This document shows positions 17,801-28,195 of a stretch of 64,000 bases of DNA, one piece after another. Both the position numbers and the translations under genes were made by a program. How positions within the stretch are numbered: the stretch's first letter is position 1; the number at the start of each line of letters is the position of its first letter. This stretch comes from Symbiodinium sp. CCMP2592 (Eukaryota > Sar > Dinophyceae > Suessiales > Symbiodiniaceae). The notes under the pieces were generated by a model. That model did no database searches. It was not told where the DNA came from and saw only the letters and a program-made list of their open reading frames with translations. The DNA lies in NCBI GenBank assembly GCA_905221615.1, contig CAJNDT010002001.1, positions 1,512,381 to 1,576,380 on the forward strand. Direction: 5' to 3'.

Positions 17801-19988
17801 GGAATGGCCACAGCCTGAACGTCCCAGCGAGCCTGAAGGTCCTCCTCCAAGAAGGAACCAGGAATCATCGTCCTCTTCACAACAAGATCTACCAAGATCA
17901 AGGTCCAGGCCTCAAAGAACCAATATTGTTGACAAGCTCAACATGTCTTTGGAAGAGCTGGATGGACTAGAAGAGGAACCGTCACCAACAAAAAGTGACA
18001 TCGAAGAACACGAAAGAGAAACATCAAACTTGATGTCTGCTCAGAGAGATGAAGAGGAACAAGAGGACGAATCCTCCAGCCGGAGGAGAAGAAGGAAGGC
18101 ATCGCGTCCACCGTCTGCTCCGAGCGGCAAGGCACTCAGAACAGCTGCTACAGCAGCGGGGTTGTCGGGCTGGTTCGGACACCGCAACCAAGGTGGAGCG
18201 AACGCAGAGTCTATCAAGACTGATGAAACTTCACTTCCAAACTCACTAACCAGTGAGCAGGACTTCTCCGTCTTCAGCATCGCGTGGAATGTGTTTCTGC
18301 TGCTAATGGGCTTACACTGGATGTGGAAGCAGATTACCAGGCCTCCTATCAGATGTATGGAGCGCCAACAACCAAAATCAAAAGCAGCAGCGAACCAAAG
18401 AGTTCCATTCCTCGAACCCGAGGATGAACCGCAGACGCGTGAACCTTTAGGACCCAACAGGGTCAATTCCGGAGAAACAACTGATCTGCGACCTATCTGG
18501 CATACTTCCCGAAGCGAAGTCTACCATCTCTCAGACAGCTGTTACCAGCTCAAGCAAGCAAGAGATGTTTGCAGGAAGGTGCTGTGCAAAAACTGCCTCC
18601 ATGCAGTACAAGTTGCGGAGATTCGCAGGAACGATCCTTTTCAAAGAGGTGATACACGTCCACGTGGCACCGAAAGAGACATTGAGCGCTTCCAGACCTA
18701 CGATGATGCAAGTACCACTCCTCATATGACGCAATTATTCAAAGATGCATTGCATGCACAAATGGCCGAAGAAGCCATGCAGATTACCTATACATCGATC
18801 CCCAAGGGATCCTCGGCAAAAGCCAAAGGTACATCTGCACTCTCAAGTGCCGCATCGTCGTCAGCGCCCAAGGCAATGCCACCAGTGCCTAACAAGGCAA
18901 ACATGTCACCTCCACCTAAGAGTCCTCCGCCAAAGGCGAAAGGAACAGTACCTTCAGATCCTCCGAGACCAAAAGGTCCTACCAGAAGAGGAGGTCAAAA
19001 TCGGCGCATTCAACGAAAGGCAGCCAGAGAAGCCCACAACAGTGGACTCTGCACCTATGCAGACGCTGCACTTAACGAAGCCAATCAAGGCCAGGCAATT
19101 AACATTACGTGCCGAAACATGGCAGCAAGACACGTCAGCTCTATCGATGCAACGGTAGAAGCAGCCGATCAGTTTACACAACGCGTGCTACAGCACGTAG
19201 AAACATATGATGAAGAGGAACCGTGGAGCACGGAGTTTCTACCAGTCGTGGAAGTCCTATTCAGGAACTTAAGCGGCGACGAAACAACTGTCATACATGA
19301 CAATCAAACGGTAACTATGCCTCTTACGAAATACACAGACCTCCTCAGAATCGCACAATCATTGCGAAGCTCTATCCAGAGAGACAAGGAGGAAAGGAAG
19401 GAACATCTTGACACCATCCAAGATACTCTATCCAGAGTGGAAATCCTTCTAACAGCACTGAAGGACTCAAGGACAGTCTTTAACCAATTGGTCCATTCCT
19501 CACTAGAGATAGAGCGAAGAAATAACAATCTCAAAAATGTCCTCGAGACACTCTTTGACGACCAAAGCTCTGAGGAAGACCAGTCAGAATCTGACAATGA
19601 AGAAGTCCTAACTCCTTCTGCAGCACAGTACTGGAATAGCCTTTATGCCCACGCCTTATCTCCTTCAGGAGATGAAAGTGAAAGATCATGGGCGTCCTCA
19701 GACGGACAGCTTGAAAGAAGAAGGGCTGAACGGGCAAAGGCTAAGCAGCCACAACCGGCTAAAGCCAAGGCAACTCCAGTCAGCTCACAAGCTGCGCCAA
19801 AGGCCGAGCCAAAGGCGACAACATCCAACCATGGATATGATACTGCAGACGCCGCCTTCACCAGGGCTGAGAACAGACTACTCGGAATTTATTCAAGTTC
19901 CGAAGAAGATCACTCAGACCCGGATGAGCCACATCCGAACGTCTACGCTCGAGCCTATGATCCAAACCTGGATCCAAATCTGAGATAA
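14835..19988 (+). CDS. Accessory ORF B: EEP nuclease-like, Cys-rich, possible membrane segment
   Basis: 1717 codons; frame 3 is open and coding-like upstream to about 14660, so ORF B is probably the continuation of ORF A. Visible in order: acidic Glu/Ser-rich region; Cys-rich module with LCDLC, CYSC, CADC and CEC (residues about 292-330), like a double zinc finger; an endonuclease/exonuclease/phosphatase-like domain at about 480-840 with VVFNWGN (N), LVLEAG (E), IVHFNS (H) and IAGDLNNIA (D, N); a basic/acidic linker; a hydrophobic segment VFSIAWNVFLLLMGLHWMW near 1146-1168; a H...C...C..C motif (IWHTSRSEVYHLSDSCY, KNC) near 1221-1256; a Pro/Lys linker; a coiled coil near 1500-1575. The final S-D-H of EEP enzymes is not apparent. 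EEP domains are typical of LINEs, not Copia. Confidence 0.6.
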   Translation: MGQLWNSDGTRSATEVLKITTGHKPPEPVQDTSANVVPPKEESSGTETEPEEPDPNQDCDEESDVESASSEKSEKSEKSSKSSSSSELRVDVNPSHKTNSAPAASEEKKESPTEEITEKLEKVKLDQPKPETEYVQSSDEEPRKPKSPKKEKEKFLVLFDPETETYYRVNRSKLNLEYEEPADEEDLVREHERISARIRENRKHRISKSSSNPAMQQEMQERIWVSRWNRKIRSPLMIKDSEAPDEEEWDRPRESASSSSAPPTKERFVGVRRTAMSLNQRIRMLPRPDNPLCDLCKQPTGYFCYSCGTIVCADCRLTPQGKQRMCECVLPIDCLETSKVSAGMTSEERQFLYEAILTHEDVDLAVQKINMYCDHARNLFEKDHPGVDPCSLDDIRNNPPNTYDSSTEAPTLEEYKSINKSHINIKDSRTSHPASFLSLTGYEDKLVLDAHYEIVRNRMAGVNEKREYIEGSNPDSVSLNLVVFNWGNMDRAPVPAGNPKKKLKPEKGFDYHPLIDMCFNNSAHITLVLEAGALASEYSIATMRQHEYRGMLIHSPPKEPEAPSMYIGVKGDPTTDIALVHHFYRHRTMKPKNGGPKKRLWACHGAVCRLTFGYHSTIQEAKEWVHPYSGQRMTRDEFMQIIGYDPLKGKNPDKDGPTDGSYLSPEACLTLSNLDPSPVLCEWNGHVEGDEPPEEDFESYAEIFSQEASNDLDEMWCTKGPYKVITIAIVHFNSYMTHKEEQRRELVNAFLNEILPFKPDVIAGDLNNIASRLTLKGGDVHPRNSLFSLYLEKKLAAFNKIAGRHSQVRHLCLNNSDQHRLARADRLPADPAKKVADLDCINSYILDWSKTPHTASPSPRDVTPAAERTYWERISDMWQDMNNNRDIDIRLFVSVKQYYSTFSNLDLWLSPSDKDWHSPLGFTIQPILTKGKHNRSDAQVQKIADKRKAFKQRNAEYWGYKDSFVYSSGNSWYDRSQPSGSHHRYGRFWEWPQPERPSEPEGPPPRRNQESSSSSQQDLPRSRSRPQRTNIVDKLNMSLEELDGLEEEPSPTKSDIEEHERETSNLMSAQRDEEEQEDESSSRRRRRKASRPPSAPSGKALRTAATAAGLSGWFGHRNQGGANAESIKTDETSLPNSLTSEQDFSVFSIAWNVFLLLMGLHWMWKQITRPPIRCMERQQPKSKAAANQRVPFLEPEDEPQTREPLGPNRVNSGETTDLRPIWHTSRSEVYHLSDSCYQLKQARDVCRKVLCKNCLHAVQVAEIRRNDPFQRGDTRPRGTERDIERFQTYDDASTTPHMTQLFKDALHAQMAEEAMQITYTSIPKGSSAKAKGTSALSSAASSSAPKAMPPVPNKANMSPPPKSPPPKAKGTVPSDPPRPKGPTRRGGQNRRIQRKAAREAHNSGLCTYADAALNEANQGQAINITCRNMAARHVSSIDATVEAADQFTQRVLQHVETYDEEEPWSTEFLPVVEVLFRNLSGDETTVIHDNQTVTMPLTKYTDLLRIAQSLRSSIQRDKEERKEHLDTIQDTLSRVEILLTALKDSRTVFNQLVHSSLEIERRNNNLKNVLETLFDDQSSEEDQSESDNEEVLTPSAAQYWNSLYAHALSPSGDESERSWASSDGQLERRRAERAKAKQPQPAKAKATPVSSQAAPKAEPKATTSNHGYDTADAAFTRAENRLLGIYSSSEEDHSDPDEPHPNVYARAYDPNLDPNLR

Positions 19989-20289
19989 GGAAAATCTCGG
20001 AGTTTCACAACAGTGACTCACAAAGCTCTAACAAGAGCAAAGTGAAGGGCTGCATAATTCGATGTAGAAAATATCGCCAGACATGATCTTGTACAGACGA
20101 TCTCTCTGACCAACATGCATGAGTGTGTGCAAAAGGAGTGTCCTCAGCAGTGTACTTCAGTGCTATACCTAGCTTAAATAATATGCTGTTTTCATCATGA
20201 GTCCAGACTCCGCAACTGTGACAGTGGGCATAATAGTATATGTGTGAATGTGCGGCCATGCTTCCGGTAAAAGAAAATTAGTGTCTGTT
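19989..20289 (+). other. 3' untranslated part of element 1
   Basis: Non-coding, between the stop of accessory ORF B and the right LTR; ends in the purine-rich stretch listed separately. No other structure seen. Confidence 0.6.
20262..20287 (+). other. Polypurine-tract-like stretch before right LTR
   Basis: The stretch ttccggtaaaagaaaatta is followed by gtgtctg and ends three bases before the right LTR. A purine-rich tract here is expected as the plus-strand primer. It is nearly identical to 12894-12920, after pol. The tract is short and not purely purine, so the role is tentative. Confidence 0.5.
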
Positions 20290-20537
20290 TGAAACCATAA
20301 ACCTCTAAAGGGGTAGCTCTAACAGGTACCTACAGCAATGGCTGCATGCTCATACATATACATTCCGCTGCCCATTGGCTCACAGTGGTTTTACCATATT
20401 GAGACAAGACAAGCTCTCCTTGCGTAGCAAGACAAAACAACTACTGTCCGTGTGCAGGGCGCTGCCCTTTGATCCTTAGGGAATAACTGGTCATACACCT
20501 CCTAACAAGGAGTATTCCTTGTGGGTGTATAGGCACA
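20290..20537 (+). repeat. Right LTR of element 1
   Basis: 248 bp, TG...CA, six substitutions against the left LTR. Immediately followed by gggggaggggagg, matching the poly-G flank before the left LTR and consistent with a GGGGG target duplication. Confidence 0.95.
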
Positions 20538-20600
20538 GGGGGAGGGGAGGGGGGGGAGGGGGGGGAGGGGGGGTAGAAGGCGGGGGGAGGCAGGGGAAGC
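20538..20600. repeat. G-rich flank (insertion target of element 1)
   Basis: Runs of four to eight G separated by single A. With the matching tract at about 4586-4621 it forms one G-rich stretch split by element 1. It could fold as a G-quadruplex. Confidence 0.75.
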
Positions 20601-21709
20601 GAAGAAAATTGGGTGGGACTGCCTGCAGAAAGCCAAAATCCACTGGAGAAGGCGAAAATTCACCGCCGGACCTTGGGGCTCATCGACACGTTTCCATTTG
20701 GGTGGCCAGGATTTTGGGGGTGGGGTGACTGGGGAGGGGATTAAGAACCTCTGACCGCTTCGGCCGGGGCCGAGGCGAATTTCTTTAGAACCAAAAAGGT
20801 TAACCTTTAGTTCCCCATGATACCCGACAACGTAGGAAGACCTTAAAAGCTGAGTAGGTAACGTTTAACCTTTTGGGGCTTATATACTCCTATCAGAATT
20901 GAAAAGGTTAGCCCTTTTTGGGCTAGGCTACCCGGCCCCTAAGAAGACATACGTCCCCAAAACATCAATCCACTTCCGCATTGTCTTGGCTAAGGGTCAA
21001 GGCTCAGGGTTTGATCCCTTTATTTGAGACCCTGCATGCGACTCAAGGGTACCTTATAGTCCTCGCAACGGACGTACGTGATGGATCCTTTCAGGGCTCT
21101 GGGACAAAAGCAAGAGTTGCGCAAGGGTTTGGGGTTTTGAAGATCAGTGGGCCTCTTCTCAAGGGTCACTGAATGAAGGACCTTGTATCAGACGAAAATC
21201 GACGCCTAAATACTGTAACTATGACTAACCCTATACAGGTTTTGATGTCACATACTACATACAGATCTACAACTCTGGCCTTAACCGTTCGTGGTTTATA
21301 TTCAAGTTTTGTACCTTCCGAAGCTCACACTTTTTGTTTTGTGAGGTTCCCACGTATGCATCCTACAGAACTTGCTCCGTTTCTTGGATCACTGAACACG
21401 ACAGTCTAAGTTTTCAGTGCCTGTTAAACTTCGCTGTTTTGGAAGATCCTCGCTGCTGCCGCTGCAGAGCCCGTCGAGGCCCGGGAGGGTACCAGTAATG
21501 AATTTGGGGATTATTTTGGCTTTGGCTTTGGAGTTAAATACCAGGGTCAAGGATTCAGGATTGTAGTATGCGGGGACCATTCCAAACTGCATGTGACGCT
21601 AGCTCTAGGCCCTGAACCGACACTTGATGCCATCCAATGCCAAAACAAACATGTGCAAATGACTACGAATAGGAAAGTAGGAAGCCATGGAGTAATTGAG
21701 CGAGGGAGG

Positions 21710-21805
21710 GACTGACTGTGGGAGTTGGTGAGTGCGTGGCTGCGCGCGTGAGGAAGCGAGTGAGTGAGTGAGTCAGTGAGTGAGCGAGCGGGCGAGTGAG
21801 TGAAT
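21710..21805. repeat. GAGT-type simple repeat
   Basis: Imperfect tetranucleotide gagt/gagc repeat, best between 21760 and 21805. Confidence 0.75.
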
Positions 21806-22050
21806 GTGGACGTAGGGAAGCAATCAAGCAGGTTAGCAATCATGTAAGGAAGGGGGTAAGTAACCACGAAGGAAAATCAACAACATATACAACCCGATTG
21901 CAAAGTCCTATTCAGTCATAATTCTCATTATGCAGGCCAATCAACCCCCAAGCCCTGGAGAACCTTGGCAGGACCCTAGTGTGATCTCTTTCTAGCCGTG
22001 TTCAACATCATCGGGTCCAGGTAGATCAGCACGCTAAACCTTCCTTCTTC

Positions 22051-22175
22051 GAGGAACATGGGATTTAGTAAGTAGGGTTATACGTACATTCATTGGAGCT
22101 ATATAAGTAATTATTAAAGCTGTGGTTTCTGTACTTGTAACCCCACTTACTGAGTCCCATGATCCTTTAAGTAAG
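22051..22175. repeat. Hairpin element, family A (diverged)
   Basis: Inverted ends gaggaacatgggatttagta and tgagtcccatgatccttta around an AT-rich centre. Diverged copy of the commonest palindromic family in this window. Confidence 0.6.
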
Positions 22176-22820
22176 CCATTCCAAAAAAGAGGGTCCTAAA
22201 ACCTCGACTGCGTGGGCTCGCAGTGGTTCCCTTTTGCCGTTGTTCTCTTAGACTTCCCGTATGAAAATTGAATACTGGCAAGAAAGCCTTGTTTTGAAAG
22301 GGTAAGCTGGCGAACCTAGAGATATTTGGAGGGTCGGGGGGTTTCGTAAGTAGTTACTTTTATCGAGTTATGAGTATCATAACCCTTTTAGGGCATTTTT
22401 GACTCTATTTTAGTGGCCCTCCAAGTAAGGAGAGCGAGCCGGTCCCGGCAGCAGAGACAGAAGCCGGACTCCAAGAAGAGAAGGAGGCGCGGGTGGGTCG
22501 AGGGTTTAGGAGTTCGGGGCATTTCAGGGGCCCAAGAGATCACGATTTTAATTTGAAAAACACACGTGCGAAGAGCCGTTTAGGCTTCAGGCTTTACGGC
22601 CTCATGAGGTTCCTTGAAGGTTTGGGAGTCAAGGTTTGGGATGTTTCTTGGGTTTTGGGTTCTGCTTTGAAGTGGTTTCAGGGTTTCGGATTTGGAGTTT
22701 CCTTCTGATTTGGAGTTTCGGGTTTACTCTTCAGGTGTTTGCCCTGACAGGGTCCATTATCATCCCGTGCAGTGTCGGCTTTCATGTAACACGTTCTGAT
22801 ACCTGAATCCTAAGCAACTC

Positions 22821-22932
22821 CTAGGATGCCCAGTAGTACCCTTATTCCCTTTTTGTAGTCCTAGGTTCCTTATAAAGTTACCCGATACCAAAAAGGGAGC
22901 CCTTTTTATTCCTAGGTTACTGGGCATCCTAG
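22821..22932. repeat. Hairpin element, family C (copy 1)
   Basis: 112 bp with ends CTAGGATGCCCAGTA and TACTGGGCATCCTAG-like sequence. Almost the same length and sequence as 37135-37246, which has a 25-bp flanking duplication; here no flanking repeat is visible. Confidence 0.85.
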
Positions 22933-23003
22933 TTCCTAAACCCTAAACCCCTGAACCCCTAAACCCCTGAGCCCCCAACCCCTAAACCCCTAAACCCTAA
23001 ACC
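22931..23003. repeat. Interstitial telomere-like tract
   Basis: Degenerate ccctaaa/cccctgaa repeats directly abutting the family C hairpin. Confidence 0.8.
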
Positions 23004-23550
23004 TGGCATCAAAGGTAGGGGCTCTACTGGGTCCCTGTTAAGGCCAGCACCAGCCCGAACTCGAAACCCTCCACCCTTGGAACCGCCTCTTGAAGCTCTA
23101 CTTAAAGGGATCAGGAATTAGTAATTGGGGTCCTTAAGGGCCCCCTTTAAGGGGAATTATAGGGGTACTATAAGGGTTTAGGGTTTGGGGTCTACTTAAA
23201 GGATCAGGAGTTAGTACTGTTACTACTTAAAGGATCATGGGCCTTAGGAATTGGGGTCCCTCTATAGAGGATCTATCGGGGTACTACAAGAGTTTCGGGT
23301 CTAGGGTCTACTTAAAGGATCTGGAGTTAGTACTTGGAGTTATAAGTAAGGTAACTACGCTTGCAATTAGTAATAACCCCAATGAAGGTACTTATAACCA
23401 TGCTTACTAGGTCCCACGATCCTCCATTTTTGGTGGGGCCCTTAATATCACTATAGTGTAATGGGTACCCAAACCCTATTCTAATTCTAAATGATTAGTA
23501 AGGCCCCTATATTATGTTTAGGGTCTAGGGATTGGGTGCTCCAAGTATTA

Positions 23551-23695
23551 GAATTCCCAGAGACTCCAATACCCTTGAATTAAGTAATGTATATTAGGAT
23601 CCCTAATATGATTTAAGGAATATTCCTTAATTAAGGATCCCTACTATAATTTAAGGTATATTCCTTAACTAAGGGATATTGAAGTCTCTGAATTC
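23551..23695. repeat. Hairpin element, family I (copy 1)
   Basis: Ends gaattcccagagactccaat and attgaagtctctgaattc in inverted orientation, with a second inner palindrome around ggaatattccttaattaagg. Related copies lie at 24700-24805 (one end only) and 34714-34885. Confidence 0.8.
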
Positions 23696-24084
23696 CCCAA
23701 GATGATGCGCAAACCTGCCGCCTCTCAGCCTCGATAGACTCCGCCACTCGTTTCCGAGGATAAGCTGCAAACCTTACACCGGGTTTAGGGTTTAGGGTTT
23801 AGGGTTTAGGGTTTAGGGTTTAGACCCTAAACATCCCGAATTCCTAAACCCCAAACCCCCAAAGCCCCTGAACCTCTAAGCCCAAAACACCTGAACCCCT
23901 TATAGATCCTTCATAGATCCCTTTCAAGGAACCTTTACAGAAACCCCTTAACCCTAAATCCCTGAACCCTTAAACTCTAAACTCTAAACCCTTAAACCCC
24001 AGGCACGCAGGATACACGGAGCCGCGTTTCATTCACCAAAAGGATCCAAAGCGTACCTGCCCTAAGCGTCCAAGTACTCCTTAC

Positions 24085-24183
24085 GGTTGATGATATAGAT
24101 CCTGTATTACCTTAATGACCCTAGACTATGGGAATGATGGTATATTCTTTATTATGCGTAATGCAGGATTTAGATCGTCAACC
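24085..24183. repeat. Hairpin element, family B (copy 1)
   Basis: 99 bp with ends ggttgatgatatagatcctg and the inverse. A 16-bp direct repeat, gtccaagtactcctta, occurs at 24068-24083 just before it and again at 24213-24228, 30 bp after it. Confidence 0.85.
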
Positions 24184-24699
24184 GTATTATGGACTTTGGG
24201 GTTTGGGTTTAGGTCCAAGTACTCCTTATTTTAGGGCATTGGGGCCTTTAGGGCATCAAAAACCATGAAAATGGACTACTTGGACCCTCAGGCTTGTATA
24301 GTAGAATGTAGGTTTCTACATTGGAAAGTACAATTGCGATTCAAGGGAAGTATCCCCCAGAAGGCGACTCGAAAAGCACTATAAACCCATAATCCCCTCT
24401 AAACACTTATGGGTCCCTTCAAAGAACCCGCTAGAGAACCAAAACATCCCCGAACCCTAAACCCTTGAACCCTAAACCCCTAAACCCCTTATGGATCCCT
24501 TTAAACAACTCTTTAGAGAACCTACGACCTAAATATTTACCAATATCTTTTTTGCGGGGGGTTCCTTATTCTAACTATAGTATGCTATTTTCAAAAACCT
24601 TATTCTACTCATTAAGGTCCCTATATTAAACCTCTTATAGTAGCCCTTGTAGTAGCCAATGAGCCCCCTAAAAGAACCTATTCTAATTATTAAGGCCCC

Positions 24700-24805
24700 A
24701 AAACCCCTTAATTAAGGAATATACCTTAAATTATTATAGTAGGATCCATAATATGATTTAAGGAATATTCCTTAATTAAGGGGTATTGGAGTCTCTGGGT
24801 TATTA
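24700..24805. repeat. Hairpin element, family I (partial)
   Basis: Shares the ccttaattaagg core and the tattggagtctctggg end with 23551-23695, but the left end is lost. Confidence 0.6.
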
Positions 24806-25261
24806 AGGCCCCTACAGTAGGATCCTTTGGGTCAGGAGGCTCCTGTCACGGCGGCTGAGCCCGATCCGCCTCTCTCGGCCATGGAAGCTGCAGCCGAGGA
24901 TCGCTTGTTGTTGGGGCATGGAGTTTAGGGTTTAGGGTTTAAGGGTTTAGGGTTTTGGGTTTTGGGTTTTGGGTTTTGGGTTTAGGTTTAGGCCGCAAAC
25001 CTGTGGGGGCTACTTGAAGGATCATGGGGTGTTTCTTAGAAGCTGAGTAGGTAACCTTTAACCTTTTTTGGGTAGTATAGTCTCTATATAATCCCTATGT
25101 AACCAAATATTTGTTAACCTTTAGTTCCCCGTGATACCCGACAATTAGGGCTTAGAAATTGGAGATATATGTGATTAAAGCAACTACAGGATACTTTCTT
25201 ATAAACCTCAATTGAGGTACTTATAATTTTGTAGCACTACTACTTCCAATGATCCTCCAAG

Positions 25262-25404
25262 TAGTTGCCCCCCCAAACTGGGTTCTTGTTAAGGGATTTA
25301 TTTTAAGTTACCATAATAGGGATCGATAGCAAATTCCATTGTTTCCTTGTTACGGTGCCTTAAATTAACTTCTTAGCAAGAGCCCAGCAAACTGTGGGGG
25401 CTAG
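25262..25404. repeat. Hairpin element with GCCCCCCAAACTGGG-like ends
   Basis: Left end ccccccaaactgggttcttg pairs imperfectly with the right end aagagcccagcaaactgtgg; the centre is AT-rich. Only one copy seen. Confidence 0.55.
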
Positions 25405-26245
25405 TGTAGGGTGATGGAAAAGGTCTTCAAAATGAAGGGTTTCTCGTTGTGGCAGTTTGGTTTAGAGGTTTTGCCAAAACATCGTCGAAACCAAACCTTG
25501 GTCATTCCAAGATAACTACCAAGACTTCAATTGCCGCTCCATGTTGAAGGTGGCTTGCTTCAACCTACACTCTCCCTTCACAATCGACCAAGTCTGAGGA
25601 CGTAAAGTAGTAATTACAGTAGTAGTACAGTACAACTCGTTTTCGGGAGACTAGAATCGCGCAACCCTAAACCTATGCTCCAAGACAAGCCCGTGCCAGG
25701 AGCCTCTAGCCAGCCTTGCAGCAGAGGCTGCAGAGAAGGTCCACTTACTGTCCTGTCTTCTCTTCAAAGTTTACTAGGACCTAGAGTAGGCCATCATTCC
25801 ATTTTGTTGGTTCAGGTTCCCTTCTAAGCCCCTTAAACCAATAATGGCACACTTTTTGTTCTTAGGGTACTCTCGGGTCTAGTTTAGGGTTTAGGGAAAC
25901 GACGCTAACCCTGCACGTTTTCTGGCTGGTACTAGCCAATCCCAGTGCCAGCCTTCAGACACTGCACGAGTTTGACCATTTAAGGCAGACAAGGCTTCTG
26001 CTTCTTCCAGGTCTCGTTTCGAGTATCGCAACAACCTGGATGTCTTCAGACGTTCATCAAATGTCCAACTCATTTGGAGGTTTCCCCGTAGTACGCTTTT
26101 GCCTTTTTTTTCTTCAGGGTTGTCGTATTCAAGCTGAACACCAGGAGGCAGGTCGTGTACCTTAAACCCGAAACCCGTTTTTGCCCTGAGGTCGGCAAGG
26201 GCTTCCCCGGGTCCTTTACAGTAAAGCATCCCCAACCCTATAAGA

Positions 26246-26345
26246 GTCCATGTACCCAAATAGTATATACTTATGCCCCAAAGTACCTTTGTAGGGACTA
26301 CTTTAAGGCCAATATATCTACTAACTACTATTTGGGTACATGGAC
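26246..26345. repeat. Hairpin element, family D (copy 1)
   Basis: Ends gtccatgtacccaaatagta and the inverse tactatttgggtacatggac. Two more copies lie at 27393-27484 (opposite orientation) and 29281-29394. Confidence 0.85.
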
Positions 26346-26740
26346 CCTGAGGGAAAGATGGAAACCCTACAACGTCCAATCTTGTGTTTGCCCGCAATCA
26401 GTATTACTACAGTTAAGTGCGATCTGACAAGCATTATGATTACTACTCCTTTTTATGATGACTGTTTTGAGTTGCAGTAGTACTTCGCTTGGCCCGCCAT
26501 ACAATACCAGGATACCTGTCTGGTGGCATAAAGGCATGAAGCCTTGTGAATGCAAACCCAGACACATATTCTAGCTTTAAGGCCCCAATACCATTCCCTT
26601 ATTGTACCCTCTTAAGTTCCTTGCAACAACCCTGCTCGTACCCCTAAAGGAAACCTATTCAAAGTCTTAACGCCTTCCAGAAGCGCGAGGTGAGACAGGC
26701 CATAGCGAGCCACAACGCCCAATCGAAAGCATGCCCTGAC

Positions 26741-26950
26741 CCTAAACCCTAAACCCTAAACCCAAAACCCTAAACCCTAAACCCTAAACCCTAAGTAAAC
26801 CCTCAGGCCCAGAAGGATTCGACTCCCGGAGTATCAGTGAGACGTTCTGCCTGTAAGCACTTTGAAGCCCCGGATCCCCGGATAGGAACTCTAGGGTTTA
26901 GGGTTTAGGTTTTAGGGTTTAGGGTTTAGGGTTTTGGGTTTTGGGGTTTA
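26741..26950. repeat. Facing telomere-like tracts
   Basis: A CCCTAAA tract (26741-26795) and a TTTAGGG tract (26889-26950) face each other across about 90 bp of unrelated sequence. Confidence 0.8.
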
Positions 26951-27392
26951 GGAGCCTTAGTGCGGGGGTGGTTGTGGAGTGTGCTGGCTGGACATGTGAA
27001 AGCTGTTGCTGCCTGCAGCCAAGGATGTCAGCCTTGTTGTTCCCGTGGGGGCGCAGATGAGCTACGGCTGGTCATAGGCGGGTAGAATGAAGCCGCAGGC
27101 AGGACAGTGAACTGGACATCCAGACGATGTTCGAACAGTTCCGGGCGATTTTGTATGCGCCTTACGTCCAGTGTGGCTTCTGTCGGGCGGAGCTGCTGAC
27201 TCCTGCTCGCGACCCTTGGAAGCAGAACAAACCGAACTGGAGGTTGCCTTTTTTGGAGCCTTTAGGGCGCAGCGATCAGATTCCAGGCATGCAGAGATTG
27301 GTCAACGTTCGCCAACATGCAACTTGTGAAAAACGATAACACACTCACCAATTTGCAGCGTGCAGTAGCCCAAACAAGTAATTTAAACGCCA

Positions 27393-27484
27393 CGTCATGT
27401 ACCCATAGTAGATACGTCGGCCTTAGAGTAGTCCCTAAAAGGGTACTTCGGGGCATAAGTGTATACTATTTTGGTACATGGACC
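27393..27484. repeat. Hairpin element, family D (copy 2)
   Basis: Diverged and in the opposite orientation to copy 1: the internal phrases ccttagagtagtccct and ggggcataagtgtatact are its reverse complements. Confidence 0.7.
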
Positions 27485-28195
27485 CTTAGGGTAGCTTCAG
27501 CAGATGCCTACTTTTTTCGCGCAAGGACGTAGAGAAGAAGCAACCGTGTTATGGAATCCCAAAAATAGGTAGGTTTGTGTCGGCTACAGGAACCCTAAAG
27601 CCTAATTGTGTTCCGATAACCCTTAAACCCCATACGTACTTCTAAACCCTGGTCCAAAACACTCTACACCCAAAATCTTAAACTCAAAACCCTAAGCCCG
27701 AAACCATGAACCTAATGCGCCGATGCCTGCTGCTCCAAACGGTCCAAGTAATGGTATAGGTATAGTGTATCCTTTTAGGGCCCAGACATCTGCTAAGAGC
27801 CCACTGTAATGGTGGATGGACCCTTTGGCTTCAGGAGGCAGAGGCCCCGGCGCTGCCCGCACAGGCCTGGCATTACGACGGATGGCTGGGTGTAGGGTTT
27901 GGGGTTTAGGCTGTAGGGTTTGGGGTGTAGGGTTTAGGGTTGTAGGTTCAGGGTGCACCGATTGCGGGTTTTTGGGTTTAGGCTTTACGGACTAGGGTTT
28001 TGTGGGGGGGGGGGGGTGTTGTAGGATTGTCTCAGGTTGTATAGTTTTGAAGGAGTATAGGTTGTCAAGGTATTGGGGTTCGGAGTGCGGGCTACAAGGC
28101 AGGCTTACAGCTTGTACGGATTCTCTATGACTAAAGATTGACGCCGACGGTTTAGGTTTAACCTTCAGGCTCAAAACATTCTAAGCCCTGATGCA

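Larger units (their letters stand above)
4622..20537 (+). mobile_element. Element 1: nearly complete 15.9-kb Copia-type LTR retrotransposon
   Basis: Seen: two 248-bp terminal repeats (TG...CA ends) with six mismatches, about 97.6% identity by my count; a tRNA-Met-like primer site just after the left LTR; and Gag, protease, integrase, RT and RNase H in the Copia order. Poly-G flanks allow a 5-bp GGGGG target duplication, but its exact limits are ambiguous. Known: Copia elements are usually about 5-6 kb. This one carries about 7 kb of additional coding sequence (13067-19988) between pol and the right LTR, while both LTRs remain alike, so the extra genes travel with the element. Inferred: a fairly recent insertion. 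Several frame changes may be recoding sites or defects. Confidence 0.92.
20601..22820. other. Gene-free spacer
   Basis: No credible ORF. A paired phrase of the ggtaacctttaacctttttggg type (about 20789-20880) recurs at 25041-25140. A GAGT-type simple repeat lies at 21710-21805. A decayed family-A hairpin (22051-22175) is listed separately. The rest shows nothing recognisable. Confidence 0.55.
23004..25890. other. Gene-free region of hairpin elements and telomere-like tracts
   Basis: No credible ORF. Holds five perfect TTTAGGG units at 23783-23823, further telomere-like tracts near 23930-24000, 24450-24490 and 24914-24990, a family-A-like hairpin (about 23303-23425), and the hairpins listed separately. 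Between them are AT-rich phrases with attaaggcccctatatta that also recur near 31050, 33400, 35450 and 37880. Confidence 0.6.

Noticed and set aside
25891-26397. 168-codon minus-strand ORF
   Set aside because: Its reading crosses a family D hairpin (26246-26345) and telomere-like DNA; no motif.
27060-27340. Possible zinc-finger fragments (CGFC on plus, CPAC on minus)
   Set aside because: Both are short, on opposite strands and without further similarity; chance cannot be excluded.
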